This document shows positions 8,649-15,380 of a stretch of DNA of 15,782 nt, one piece after another. Each line of letters starts with the position of its first letter. Position 1 is the first letter of the stretch. The stretch is from positions 1 through 15,782 of the forward strand of contig JAGQVR010000037.1 in assembly GCA_020437875.1 (NCBI GenBank). The letters are read 5' to 3'. The notes under the pieces were generated by a model. It searched no databases. It was not told the origin of the DNA and saw only the letters and a program-made list of their open reading frames with translations. Source of the stretch: Flavobacteriales bacterium (lineage in GTDB: Bacteria; Bacteroidota; Bacteroidia; Flavobacteriales_F; PHOS-HE28). A program made the position numbers and the translations under genes.

Positions 8649-10079
8649 TCAACCCTCCTCACCCCAGAATCGAGGGTGGAAGTTCAACAGGTAGAGCCGG
8701 TGGCTCGCACGCGTGATGGCCGTGTACAACCAGCGCACGTACCCGGTATCGATCATGTCCTCGTTGAGATAGCCCTGATCGACGAACACCGTGCTCCACT
8801 GGCCACCCTGGGCCTTGTGCGCCGTGACCGCATAGGCGTACTTCACCTGCAGGGCCTGCGCATACGGGTCATCACGCAGTGCTTTCGTCCGTGCCGCCTT
8901 CGTGCCAGCCTCCAGCTGTTGGAAGACCCCATCTCGTAAGAGCTTGAGCCGCTCCATGGGCAATGCGGGCGACTCCAACGCGAGGACATCGAGCATCACC
9001 TTCACTTCCAGTTCACGTTCCTCCTGTCCGTTCCACCAACGCACGGTGATGTCCGCGAAGCGCATGCCGTGAAGCTCCTCCACCCCGTGCACACGCGAGA
9101 CCCACAACTGTTCGCCATTGGCTATCAGCTCCGCCCTCCCATTGCGACCGGCCCAGAAGTAGTCGTTCCGGACGACCATCAAACGATCACCTGAACACAA
9201 CTCCTCCTCGAAACCGTGGATGCGCGCACGCACCTGCTGACCGTATGCGAAAGCACGCTTGTTGCTCCTGCAGATCACGCAGACCTCCTCGTCGCCATCC
9301 TGGGCGTACGCCGTCTCCAAGGCGTCCTGCAGGTCATGTCCATCCGTTCGGATCACATCGGGGAAGCCCTGCTGGAAGATCACCTTCGGCTCTTTGGCGG
9401 TCAGAAGACCACGAAGGGCGGTGGCGTTGGAGAGAATGCCTGAAGCAGAGGCCTGACGCACCACATCCGTCAATTCCACGACACCGGCAACGACGCCGAA
9501 CGCCGCCAGTTCCTTCGGATCCAGCGCCGGACTGTGCTCACTGCCCACCGGCGGCAGCTGCGCGGGATCACCGATCAACAACACACGTGCACCCGGTGCC
9601 GCATAGATGTGCTCGAAAAGGTCGTCCAACAGGTCGCGTCCCCCGAAACCACCATCCCCACCTCCGTGCCGCCCGATCATCGATGCCTCATCCACGATGA
9701 AGAGCGCACCCGCATCCCTGTTCGGTCCCACCCGGACACCTTGGAAGCCATCCTCATCACCCAAGGACCGATAGATACGCCGGTGAATGGTCGACGCCTC
9801 CTTGCCCGCAAAGGACGCCAGCACCCGGGCCGCCCGGCCCGTGGGTGCCAGCAGGACGACCGGCCTGTTCTCCATGGCCAGCACCTTCACCAGGGCGCCG
9901 ACAAGAGAGGTCTTGCCCGTTCCTGCATAGCCCTTCAGGATCAAGGCTGTGCGTTCCTTGCTCGTCGTCATCAAACGCTCCAAGGCCCGCGCGGCACGTT
10001 CCTGGCCCACGGTGGGCACATGGCCGAGCGCGTCGAGCAGCCGGTCGCTGAGAGCGGTCACCTGGGTCGATGAGGTCAT
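8649..10079 (-). CDS. RecD-like superfamily 1 ATP-dependent DNA helicase
   Basis: The protein (476 residues from the chosen ATG) has the motifs of an SF1 helicase of the RecD/AAA_30 plus UvrD_C_2 type, acting on DNA in repair or recombination in the cytoplasm. Counted from this start they are Walker A GYAGTGKTS (50-58), motif Ia APTGRAA (78-84), Walker B FIVDEAS (127-133), motif III GDPAQLPPVG (170-179), VTAHKAQG (418-425) and the closing TAITRAS (453-459). A glycine-rich loop follows Walker B. No RecBCD partner is nearby and the N-terminal domain of true RecD is absent, so this is the short stand-alone form common in Bacteroidota; its exact role is unknown. Upstream in-frame starts exist at 10118 (ATG) and 10130 (TTG). 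The ATG at 10079 is preferred because it leaves space for the divergent promoter. It runs tail to tail with the phosphopantetheinyl transferase, two bases apart. Confidence 0.9.
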   Translation of the reverse strand: MTSSTQVTALSDRLLDALGHVPTVGQERAARALERLMTTSKERTALILKGYAGTGKTSLVGALVKVLAMENRPVVLLAPTGRAARVLASFAGKEASTIHRRIYRSLGDEDGFQGVRVGPNRDAGALFIVDEASMIGRHGGGDGGFGGRDLLDDLFEHIYAAPGARVLLIGDPAQLPPVGSEHSPALDPKELAAFGVVAGVVELTDVVRQASASGILSNATALRGLLTAKEPKVIFQQGFPDVIRTDGHDLQDALETAYAQDGDEEVCVICRSNKRAFAYGQQVRARIHGFEEELCSGDRLMVVRNDYFWAGRNGRAELIANGEQLWVSRVHGVEELHGMRFADITVRWWNGQEERELEVKVMLDVLALESPALPMERLKLLRDGVFQQLEAGTKAARTKALRDDPYAQALQVKYAYAVTAHKAQGGQWSTVFVDQGYLNEDMIDTGYVRWLYTAITRASHRLYLLNFHPRFWGEEG

Positions 10080-10124
10080 CGGAACACTTGGGCGAACATC
10101 GGTGGAAAGCCCGGCCATCCACCG

Positions 10125-10153
10125 TTGCAAGGCGTGAAATTACCCTACTTTTG
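10125..10153 (+). promoter_or_regulatory. Putative Bacteroidota-type promoter for the membrane protein-DUF3822-rsmD unit
   Basis: A -33-like TTG at 10125-10127 is followed after 18 bases by TACTTTTG at 10146-10153, a full match to the Bacteroidota -7 element TAnnTTTG. This would place the transcript start roughly 10 bases before the ATG at 10170. The site lies in the gap between the divergent helicase and the membrane protein gene, where a promoter is expected. Pattern match only. Confidence 0.5.
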
Positions 10154-10169
10154 GTCGCCTCACGTTCTC

Positions 10170-10478
10170 ATGAAACGCCTGTTCTTCAACGTCATCGCGG
10201 TGTTCCTGATGCTTGCCGGTGGCACGCTCCTGGTGGCCGGCATCATGGACGGTCAAGGGCCATCGATGCTCCTCGGTGCCGGGCTTGCCTTCCTTGCCGG
10301 ATCGATCGCCTTGTTGATGCAGCTCGGTTATTTCAGTGAACGGACCGGGAACGTGCTCGGCATCCTCTTCGTGGTCTCCGCGATGGTGCTGGCCTATCGG
10401 AGCTACCGTGTACATCGATCCGCGAACACCCAGGTGAACGAGCTGCGCGCACCGGAACGAAATGAACATGGTGGCTGA
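10170..10478 (+). CDS. Small membrane protein with three predicted transmembrane helices, unknown function
   Basis: The 102-residue protein is almost entirely hydrophobic in three blocks, about residues 5-25, 32-52 and 60-77, separated by short polar turns. A basic stretch follows (YRSYRVHR, 76-83), then a polar tail, so the C terminus is probably cytoplasmic. No catalytic motif is visible and I do not recognise a named family. The ATG at 10170 is chosen because the helix starts right after it and the putative promoter lies just upstream; the frame extends to a TTG at 10125 that overlaps that promoter. Its last 17 bases overlap the next gene, so it is very likely translated together with the DUF3822 protein and rsmD. 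Confidence 0.7.
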   Translation: MKRLFFNVIAVFLMLAGGTLLVAGIMDGQGPSMLLGAGLAFLAGSIALLMQLGYFSERTGNVLGILFVVSAMVLAYRSYRVHRSANTQVNELRAPERNEHGG

Positions 10479-11280
10479 ACGCCTGGCTCCGGGGAGCCAT
10501 CGATCGAAGGATTACCGGCCCGAGGTGGGACGCATGTATCATGTCGCCCTGGTACTGGGCCAGGGTGTCTCGGCCTGGGTGGCGCATGACATGGATAGTG
10601 GCCGCGTGGCGGCGATGCACTGGGCGCCAGATGCCGATGCGGTCCGCTCCACCGACCTGCCGAGCCATCCACGTTCGGTCACCTATGTCACCCTGCCTGA
10701 GTGGAGCACCCTGGTGCCTGACGGCGCACTGGAGCCCGGCTCGGCGTTGGACCACCTGACCCTCGTGCACGGACGTTCGCCTGTGGGTAGCGTTCGGGAG
10801 GAATCTGTGGGCACCTTGGGGGCACAATGCCTCTATGTCTCCGACCTGACCCATGAACGGCTCATCCTGGAACGGTATCCCATGGCGCGAAGCCTTCCGC
10901 TCCAGGCCGTGTTGGTGAACGGGGCGCTATCACGCGCGCGGCTCGGAGCTGTTCTCCTGATGCACCGTGGGGCTGACCGTCTGGATGTGGCCATCGCGGG
11001 TGGACAAGGCTTGTTGCTGAGCAGTTCCTATCCGGCGAGGACCCCGGAGGATGTCCTCTATTTCTGCCTGATGGCCACGGAGCGTGCCGGCCTGCGGCCC
11101 GATGGCATCGTGCTTCTCAGCGGTGGTACGCATCTTGCCAAGGTCGACCGCGACCTGCTCAACACCTACTTCGCGGACCATGCCGCAGCTGTTCCGGCCA
11201 TGGCAGTGGGTGCGCTCCCTGGCGGCATGGAAGCGGAACGTTGGTCGGCCGCGTTCGACCAGATCACATGCGTATCGTAG
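10462..11280 (+). CDS. DUF3822 family protein
   Basis: The 272-residue protein is recognised as DUF3822 from its length, from the C-terminal half with LDVAIAGGQGLLLSSSY (about 174-190) followed by TPEDVLYFCLMATERAGL (194-211) and a VLLSGGTH strand (217-224), and above all from its position directly before rsmD, a common Bacteroidota arrangement. The alternation of strands and helices resembles an actin/RNase H-like fold, but no nucleotide-binding motif is clear. The function is unknown. It has no signal peptide or membrane segment. The start overlaps the upstream membrane protein gene by 17 bases (a second ATG sits two codons later), and the stop overlaps rsmD by 13 bases. Such overlaps suggest coordinated translation and perhaps a shared role with RsmD, which is only inference. 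Confidence 0.72.
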   Translation: MNMVAERLAPGSHRSKDYRPEVGRMYHVALVLGQGVSAWVAHDMDSGRVAAMHWAPDADAVRSTDLPSHPRSVTYVTLPEWSTLVPDGALEPGSALDHLTLVHGRSPVGSVREESVGTLGAQCLYVSDLTHERLILERYPMARSLPLQAVLVNGALSRARLGAVLLMHRGADRLDVAIAGGQGLLLSSSYPARTPEDVLYFCLMATERAGLRPDGIVLLSGGTHLAKVDRDLLNTYFADHAAAVPAMAVGALPGGMEAERWSAAFDQITCVS

Positions 11281-11801
11281 GTGGAAAGTACCGCAATCGT
11301 CGGCTGCACCCGCCGCACGAGATGGAGGCCCGACCCACTACGGACTTCGCCAAGGAAGGGTTGTTCAACGTCCTGCAACACAGTGTCCCGCTGGAAGGCA
11401 TCCGTGTGCTCGACCTCTTCGCCGGTACGGGCAACATCTCCCTGGAATTCCTTTCCCGCGGTGCGGCGGAGGTGATCTCGGTTGAACAGGACCGTGATCT
11501 CTTCGCTTTCATGCAACGGACCGCACGCGAACTGAACGAGAACGGATGGCGCATGGTGAAAGGCGATGTCTTCACCTTCCTCGGCAGCCACCGGGGCCAG
11601 TATGATGTTGTCTTCGCGGACCCACCGTTCCAACTTGACGGGATCGACCGGATACCCGGCCTCGTGCGTGATGCGGGCTTGTTGGGCACGGACGGCGTGT
11701 TGATCCTCGAGCATCATGAGAAGACCGACGTGAGTGCACTTCCTGGTTACCAGCGCACCCGCAGATACGGGACCATCCACTTCAGCTTCTTCGGTGCCTG
11801 A
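11268..11801 (+). CDS. rsmD: 16S rRNA (guanine(966)-N(2))-methyltransferase RsmD
   Basis: This 177-residue enzyme methylates N2 of G966 of 16S rRNA during 30S assembly, using S-adenosylmethionine. The N terminus MRIVGGKYRNRRL and the RPTTDFAKEGLFNVL segment (22-36) are typical of the family. The SAM-binding motif I is LDLFAGTGNISLE (48-60), and the catalytic motif IV is ADPPF (117-121). The length is usual for Bacteroidota. The start at 11268 is fixed by the conserved MRIVGG sequence; an upstream in-frame ATG at 11241 would add nine unrelated residues. It overlaps the DUF3822 gene by 13 bases and is the last gene of that unit. Confidence 0.93.
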   Translation: MRIVGGKYRNRRLHPPHEMEARPTTDFAKEGLFNVLQHSVPLEGIRVLDLFAGTGNISLEFLSRGAAEVISVEQDRDLFAFMQRTARELNENGWRMVKGDVFTFLGSHRGQYDVVFADPPFQLDGIDRIPGLVRDAGLLGTDGVLILEHHEKTDVSALPGYQRTRRYGTIHFSFFGA

Positions 11802-11813
11802 ATCGCTTATTGA

Positions 11814-11841
11814 GGTGCAGAAAGCTCAGTTCTTCTGCGCT
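11814..11841 (+). terminator. Weak hairpin after rsmD, possible terminator
   Basis: GCAGAA at 11817-11822 pairs with TTCTGC at 11833-11838 around a 10-base loop. The stem can be lengthened by G-C and wobble pairs to about nine. No T-run follows, so this is at best a weak or factor-assisted terminator. Confidence 0.25.
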
Positions 11842-11870
11842 ACGGCTTGGGGGGAGTCCAGTGGTCAATA

Positions 11871-11891
11871 GGCAGTGGGCAGCGGGCGGTA
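11871..11891 (+). repeat. Three imperfect 7-bp tandem units upstream of coaD
   Basis: GGCAGTG, GGCAGCG and GGCGGTA follow directly, in the 124-base gap between rsmD and coaD. They are followed by several ACCTTT copies (11891-11912). Short degenerate GGCAGT-type repeats are common in intergenic DNA of Bacteroidota; no role is evident. Confidence 0.35.
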
Positions 11892-11925
11892 CCTTTACCT
11901 TTCCAGCACCTTTCAGCGTACGTTC

Positions 11926-12390
11926 ATGAGCAGACCGATCGCCGTATTCCCGGGAACCTTCGACCCGATCACCGTGGGCCACGTGAGCATCGTGGAACGG
12001 GCTTTGCCCCTCTTCGAACGCATCATCATCGGCATGGGCGTGAACAACACGAAGAGAACGATGTTCGAACAGGCGCAGCGATTATCGTGGATACGCGATG
12101 CGTTCAGTGCCCACCCACAGGTGGAACCAGTGGCCTTCGAAGGGCTGACGGTGGACCTGTGCAAACGCATGGGAGCCGGATTCATCATCCGTGGTCTCCG
12201 CAACAGCACCGACCATGGCTACGAAAGGAGCATCGCCCTGATGAACCGCCAGCTCGCCGGGGTGGAGACGATCTTCCTTCCATCCGCGCCCGAGCACGCC
12301 CACATCAGCAGCACGATCGTGCGGGAACTGATCGCCAATAAGGCCGATGTTTCCGCGTTGGTCCCCATGGACCTCGGAGAACGCCCGTGA
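11926..12390 (+). CDS. coaD: Phosphopantetheine adenylyltransferase
   Basis: CoaD makes dephospho-CoA from 4'-phosphopantetheine and ATP, the penultimate step of coenzyme A synthesis. The 154-residue length is standard. The nucleotidyltransferase motif FPGTFDPITVGH (8-19, T16-x-G18-H19) is intact, as are IRGLRNSTDHGYE (88-100) and the ISSTIVRE signature (127-134). The start at 11926 is set by the conserved PGTFDP beginning; an upstream in-frame ATG at 11875 would add 17 residues unlike the family. The stop overlaps the ATG of the next gene (TGATG), so the two are probably coupled. Its pathway supplies CoA, which the phosphopantetheinyl transferase at 7891-8646 uses, but the proximity is likely coincidental. 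Confidence 0.95.
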   Translation: MSRPIAVFPGTFDPITVGHVSIVERALPLFERIIIGMGVNNTKRTMFEQAQRLSWIRDAFSAHPQVEPVAFEGLTVDLCKRMGAGFIIRGLRNSTDHGYERSIALMNRQLAGVETIFLPSAPEHAHISSTIVRELIANKADVSALVPMDLGERP

Positions 12391-13886
12391 TGCGTGCCCT
12401 GCTGCTCAGCCTCGCCCTGATCAACACCACCCTGCTGTCCGCGGGTGAATTCAACCTGCACGTGATCGCGCGTGGCATGGGATCGGACCTTGTATCACTC
12501 TATCGCTACACCGACCTCTTCACCCTGCGCACTGAACTGGTCGCGCGCGGCATGCTCGACTCGACAGGGACCGTTGCACTTGGTGGCAAGGTGGAAGGGA
12601 CCGCGCGCATGCAGTTACGGGTCGGGGAGCGTTACGCTGACCTGTACCTGCGCACGGGATCCAACCTGCACGTGACCGCCTACGACCTTGGCACCGCGCG
12701 CAGCATCAGTGGAACGGCTCGCCTGGGACTCGAATTCTCCCGGATCGACCCGATGGACGTGAACGCCCTGACCACCGACCTGAACGAACGGATCGATGCC
12801 TTCCTCGCGGAGGACCTCGCCACCGACGAGGCCGCTGGCATGCAGGTATTGGAGATCCAACGGAAAGAGGGCACATCCAAGCCCGACTCCACCACGCGCC
12901 CTCCTACCCTCTTCGTGACACCCGTCCTCTCCAAGGCCAGGGTGGACAGTTTCGCCGTGAAGCTTCGCCGCTTCTATCGCGAGGTGGATGATCCATGGTT
13001 CACAGGCTACCTCGACAACAGCATCGCCGGCTTGTACCTCGGTCCGCGAACGCAGGACCGTGACCTGTTCGAACGCTTCGTGCAAGGAAGAGCCGTCCGA
13101 TACGATGATCCGGAATATGTCCGGTTGATCCGCAGCCTTTACAACGAGGACCTGGAGCGGCTCCATCGCGACAAGCCCGACTCCCTGCGCCTCATCTCCT
13201 CGACCGGTAAGTCCTCGGACATGATCAGGCTGTTCCAAAGCAATGGCCTTCTACGTGACGACGACCGTCTGGCCGAGCTGGTGATGATCGACCAGTTGTA
13301 CCTCCATCATCCAGAGGAGTTGGTCCCGAACGTAGCAGCTGAAGCGGTCCTCGCGGATGTGGCAGCTGCAAGCATCTATCGTGAACATCGTGTGATCGCA
13401 TCGAACATGATGCACGACCTGACATTGATGCGCGTTGGCACCGAATTGCCGGCGATGCGGCTTGAAGATGAACGAGGCCATGCGAAGCAGCTGGACGAAT
13501 TGCTGAAAGGACCGATGTGCCTGGCCTTCACTGCTGATTGGTGCAGCTATTGCACTGCGGAGATCACCAGCCTGATCGCACTGGCCGAAGAATACAAGGA
13601 CGTGGTATCCGTGGTGATCGTCGGGTTGGACGGGTCGCTGGAGGACTTCAACGCGATGCGCAAGCGGATGCCTGCCTCCTACCAGGTGATCTGGTTGCAT
13701 GCCGTGGCCGAACAACAGGTACGTGATGACCTGGAGCTCCGCAGTCTACCGGCCTTCTATCTGTTGAACGGGAAAGTCCTCGCGCGTTCACCTGCACCCC
13801 TTCCCAGTCGCGGATTGGCGGAACTCTTCTTCAAAGCGAAGACGGAGGCGAACAAAAGTCAGCGACTGAAGGTGTGGGATGATTAG
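12390..13886 (+). CDS. Secreted TlpA-like thioredoxin-fold protein
   Basis: The 498-residue protein starts with a signal peptide (hydrophobic to about residue 16, likely cleavage near SAG at 17-19) and is therefore exported to the periplasm. The N-terminal part (about 20-110) looks like a beta-sandwich similar to the DUF4369 domains that precede TlpA-type thioredoxins in Bacteroidota. A long mostly helical middle (about 120-345) has no motif I recognise. The C-terminal thioredoxin fold has AFTADWCSYC with redox pair C385/C388 and a cis-proline in RSLPAF (P454). It probably reduces or rearranges disulphides in periplasmic proteins; the partner is unknown. The ATG overlaps the coaD stop by one base (TGATG), and a GTG one codon earlier is possible. 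A hairpin follows the stop closely. Confidence 0.82.
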   Translation: MRALLLSLALINTTLLSAGEFNLHVIARGMGSDLVSLYRYTDLFTLRTELVARGMLDSTGTVALGGKVEGTARMQLRVGERYADLYLRTGSNLHVTAYDLGTARSISGTARLGLEFSRIDPMDVNALTTDLNERIDAFLAEDLATDEAAGMQVLEIQRKEGTSKPDSTTRPPTLFVTPVLSKARVDSFAVKLRRFYREVDDPWFTGYLDNSIAGLYLGPRTQDRDLFERFVQGRAVRYDDPEYVRLIRSLYNEDLERLHRDKPDSLRLISSTGKSSDMIRLFQSNGLLRDDDRLAELVMIDQLYLHHPEELVPNVAAEAVLADVAAASIYREHRVIASNMMHDLTLMRVGTELPAMRLEDERGHAKQLDELLKGPMCLAFTADWCSYCTAEITSLIALAEEYKDVVSVVIVGLDGSLEDFNAMRKRMPASYQVIWLHAVAEQQVRDDLELRSLPAFYLLNGKVLARSPAPLPSRGLAELFFKAKTEANKSQRLKVWDD

Positions 13887-13893
13887 GGTCACC

Positions 13894-13937
13894 TGTGCTC
13901 ATGCGGGCATGGGCACATGAAATACCTCCTTGGAGGC
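13894..13937. terminator. Two adjacent hairpins between convergent genes, probable bidirectional terminator
   Basis: TGTGCTCATGC (13894-13904) pairs with GCATGGGCACA (13907-13917) over 10-11 positions with one G-T wobble, starting 8 bases after the thioredoxin gene's stop codon. A second hairpin, CCTCC-TT-GGAGG, lies at 13926-13937, and a third weaker one, CATGC/GCATG, at 13962-13976. The 95-base gap separates convergent genes, where a two-way terminator is expected. No T-run follows on either strand, so a Rho-dependent or structure-only stop is possible. Confidence 0.5.
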
Positions 13938-13981
13938 GGAATGCGACAGCTTGCGCCACGCATGCAGGGAGCATGATCCTT

Positions 13982-14599
13982 TCACGTTGACAGGGAACGC
14001 CAGGCTTTGAGCACCGGCAACAGTGAAGGATAGGTATCGGCTTCCATCATGCGAACCCCTTCTTCATCCAGCCAACGCACTTCTTCGATATCCTCCTCGA
14101 CCTGTGCGGTCAATTCCTCGCCGGAGGATGCACGCATGAGGAACCAATCGGTGCGCTTGAGGTGCTGCCGGCCCTTGCGCTCGTACGTATGCCACGTGCT
14201 TGTCATCGGACGTATGAGCCGCACATCGTTCAGGCCGCATTCCTCCTTCACCTCGCGAACGGCACCCACCTCCACGGCCTCTCCCTTCTCAACCTTGCCC
14301 TTTGGAAGGTCCCATCTCCCGAGGCGCTTGATCGCAAGCAGGCGGCCGCCTTCATCGATCACCAGTCCCCCGGCGGCGAGCACAAAAGTGTGATCATCAT
14401 AGAAGGTCTGCCAGGCATCGAAACCGATGCCGCGGACATCGAGTCCCTCTTCGATCCCGCCCGCGTTCATTAGGGCCACCAATGCCCGCAATTCCTTTCC
14501 GGACCGAAGTTCGATCACCCGGCGGTCACCCGCTTCCTCCCCGGCCTCCAGGAAGCCTAAAGCCTTCCCCCCGATGTAAACGTCGTACTTTCGTGGCAT
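13982..14599 (-). CDS. Nudix hydrolase
   Basis: The 205-residue protein carries a perfect Nudix box at residues 101-123 (G101, E107, REVKEE at 115-120, G122), which binds the metal and hydrolyses a nucleoside diphosphate linked to another group. The N-terminal 70 residues form a separate small domain (MPRKYDVYIGG onward) seen in Bacteroidota members that sit next to pyrE. The substrate cannot be told from the sequence. The frame is open to 14686, but MPRKYDV at 14599 matches the family start. Its ATG shares two bases with the divergent pyrE ATG, in one CATG. It is convergent with the thioredoxin gene. Confidence 0.9.
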   Translation of the reverse strand: MPRKYDVYIGGKALGFLEAGEEAGDRRVIELRSGKELRALVALMNAGGIEEGLDVRGIGFDAWQTFYDDHTFVLAAGGLVIDEGGRLLAIKRLGRWDLPKGKVEKGEAVEVGAVREVKEECGLNDVRLIRPMTSTWHTYERKGRQHLKRTDWFLMRASSGEELTAQVEEDIEEVRWLDEEGVRMMEADTYPSLLPVLKAWRSLST

Positions 14600-15248
14600 G
14601 TCCTCACCCCTCGATCCAGCGCTCAAAGTAGCGGAGTCCCTGCTCCAGATCAAGGCCGTCAAACTTAGTCCGAAGAAGCCCTTCACCTGGGCCAGTGGGT
14701 GGAAGAGCCCGATCTATTGCGACAACCGGAAGACGCTCTCCTACCCCGCGGTACGGACCTATATCCGCCAGCAATTCGTGCATGCGATCAATCACGAGTT
14801 CGGACGTGTGGACATGATTGCGGGCGTGGCCACAGGTGGCATCGCCCACGGTGCGCTGGTGGCACATGACCTCGGCCTGCCCTTCATCTATGTGCGCAGC
14901 GGAAGCAAGGAGCACGGACTGAAGAACCAGGTGGAAGGCGACCTCAGCGTAGGCCGCAGTGTGGTGGTCATCGAGGACCTGGTGAGCACGGGAGGAAGTA
15001 GTCTCAACGCCGTGCAAGCCCTTCGCGATGCCGGTCTGGAGGTGAAAGGCATGGTCGCGATCTTCACCTACGGCTTCGAAGAGGCTCGCGAGGCCTTCGC
15101 AAAGGCCAAGGTGAATCTGCACGCGCTCACGAACTACAGCATCCTGTTGGACCAGGCCCTGCGCAGCGACTACATCACCGAGAAGGACGTGGTATCGTTG
15201 AATGAATGGCGCAAGGACCCGGCGAATTGGAGCGCGGTCGAGGCATAA
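14598..15248 (+). CDS. pyrE: Orotate phosphoribosyltransferase
   Basis: PyrE joins orotate to phosphoribosyl pyrophosphate to give OMP in pyrimidine synthesis. The 216-residue length and the conserved WASGWKSPIYCDNRKTLSYP segment (31-50) are typical. The flexible catalytic loop is YVRSGSKEHGLKNQVEG (98-114), and the PRPP-binding motif is VVVIEDLVSTGGSS (122-135). The ATG at 14598 gives the usual N-terminal length and overlaps the divergent Nudix start by two bases. A weak -7-like TACTTTCG lies at 14586-14593, too close to the ATG for a normal leader, so the real promoter is probably further inside the Nudix gene. Confidence 0.95.
   Translation: MSSPLDPALKVAESLLQIKAVKLSPKKPFTWASGWKSPIYCDNRKTLSYPAVRTYIRQQFVHAINHEFGRVDMIAGVATGGIAHGALVAHDLGLPFIYVRSGSKEHGLKNQVEGDLSVGRSVVVIEDLVSTGGSSLNAVQALRDAGLEVKGMVAIFTYGFEEAREAFAKAKVNLHALTNYSILLDQALRSDYITEKDVVSLNEWRKDPANWSAVEA
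14624..14653 (-). promoter_or_regulatory. Possible promoter for the Nudix gene inside pyrE
   Basis: On the minus strand, TTG (14653-14651) is followed after 20 bases by TACTTTG (14630-14624), one base shorter than the Bacteroidota -7 element TAnnTTTG. It lies 25 bases before the Nudix ATG and inside pyrE codons 9-19. Because the two start codons interlock, a Nudix promoter must lie within pyrE, so the place is right but the match is imperfect. Confidence 0.25.
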
Positions 15249-15268
15249 GTGGATCAGTCAGGTAATGG

Positions 15269-15365
15269 GACCGCTTCGACGACCTCGTGGGGACCGATGA
15301 CCGGCTTCCGGAAAGAGACATCAATTGCAACTAGACCGCCTCGCGACCTCGCGGAAACCGGCTTC
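15269..15365 (+). repeat. Imperfect direct repeat between pyrE and the SRPBCC gene
   Basis: Copy one, 15269-15308, and copy two, 15334-15365, share GACCGC(T/C)TCG, CGACCTCG(T/C)GG and ACCGGCTTC in the same order, with small deletions in the second. The 132-base gap (15249-15380) is open in the frame of the downstream gene, but the translated part does not resemble the SRPBCC family start. No clear promoter or riboswitch was seen here. Confidence 0.45.
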
Positions 15366-15380
15366 GACCAGAACAAGACC

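Noticed and set aside
11890..11903. Two promoter-like TACCTTTA / TACCTTTC words before coaD
   Set aside because: Both miss the final G of TAnnTTTG and neither has a TTG at the right distance; kept as a note only.
14586..14593. TACTTTCG as a -7 element for pyrE
   Set aside because: It deviates from TAnnTTTG, has no TTG upstream at the usual spacing and would start the transcript at the ATG itself.
15249..15380. N-terminal extension of the SRPBCC protein
   Set aside because: The frame is open but the extra 44 residues are low in structure, contain the direct repeat and are not part of the family; the conserved sequence begins at 15381.
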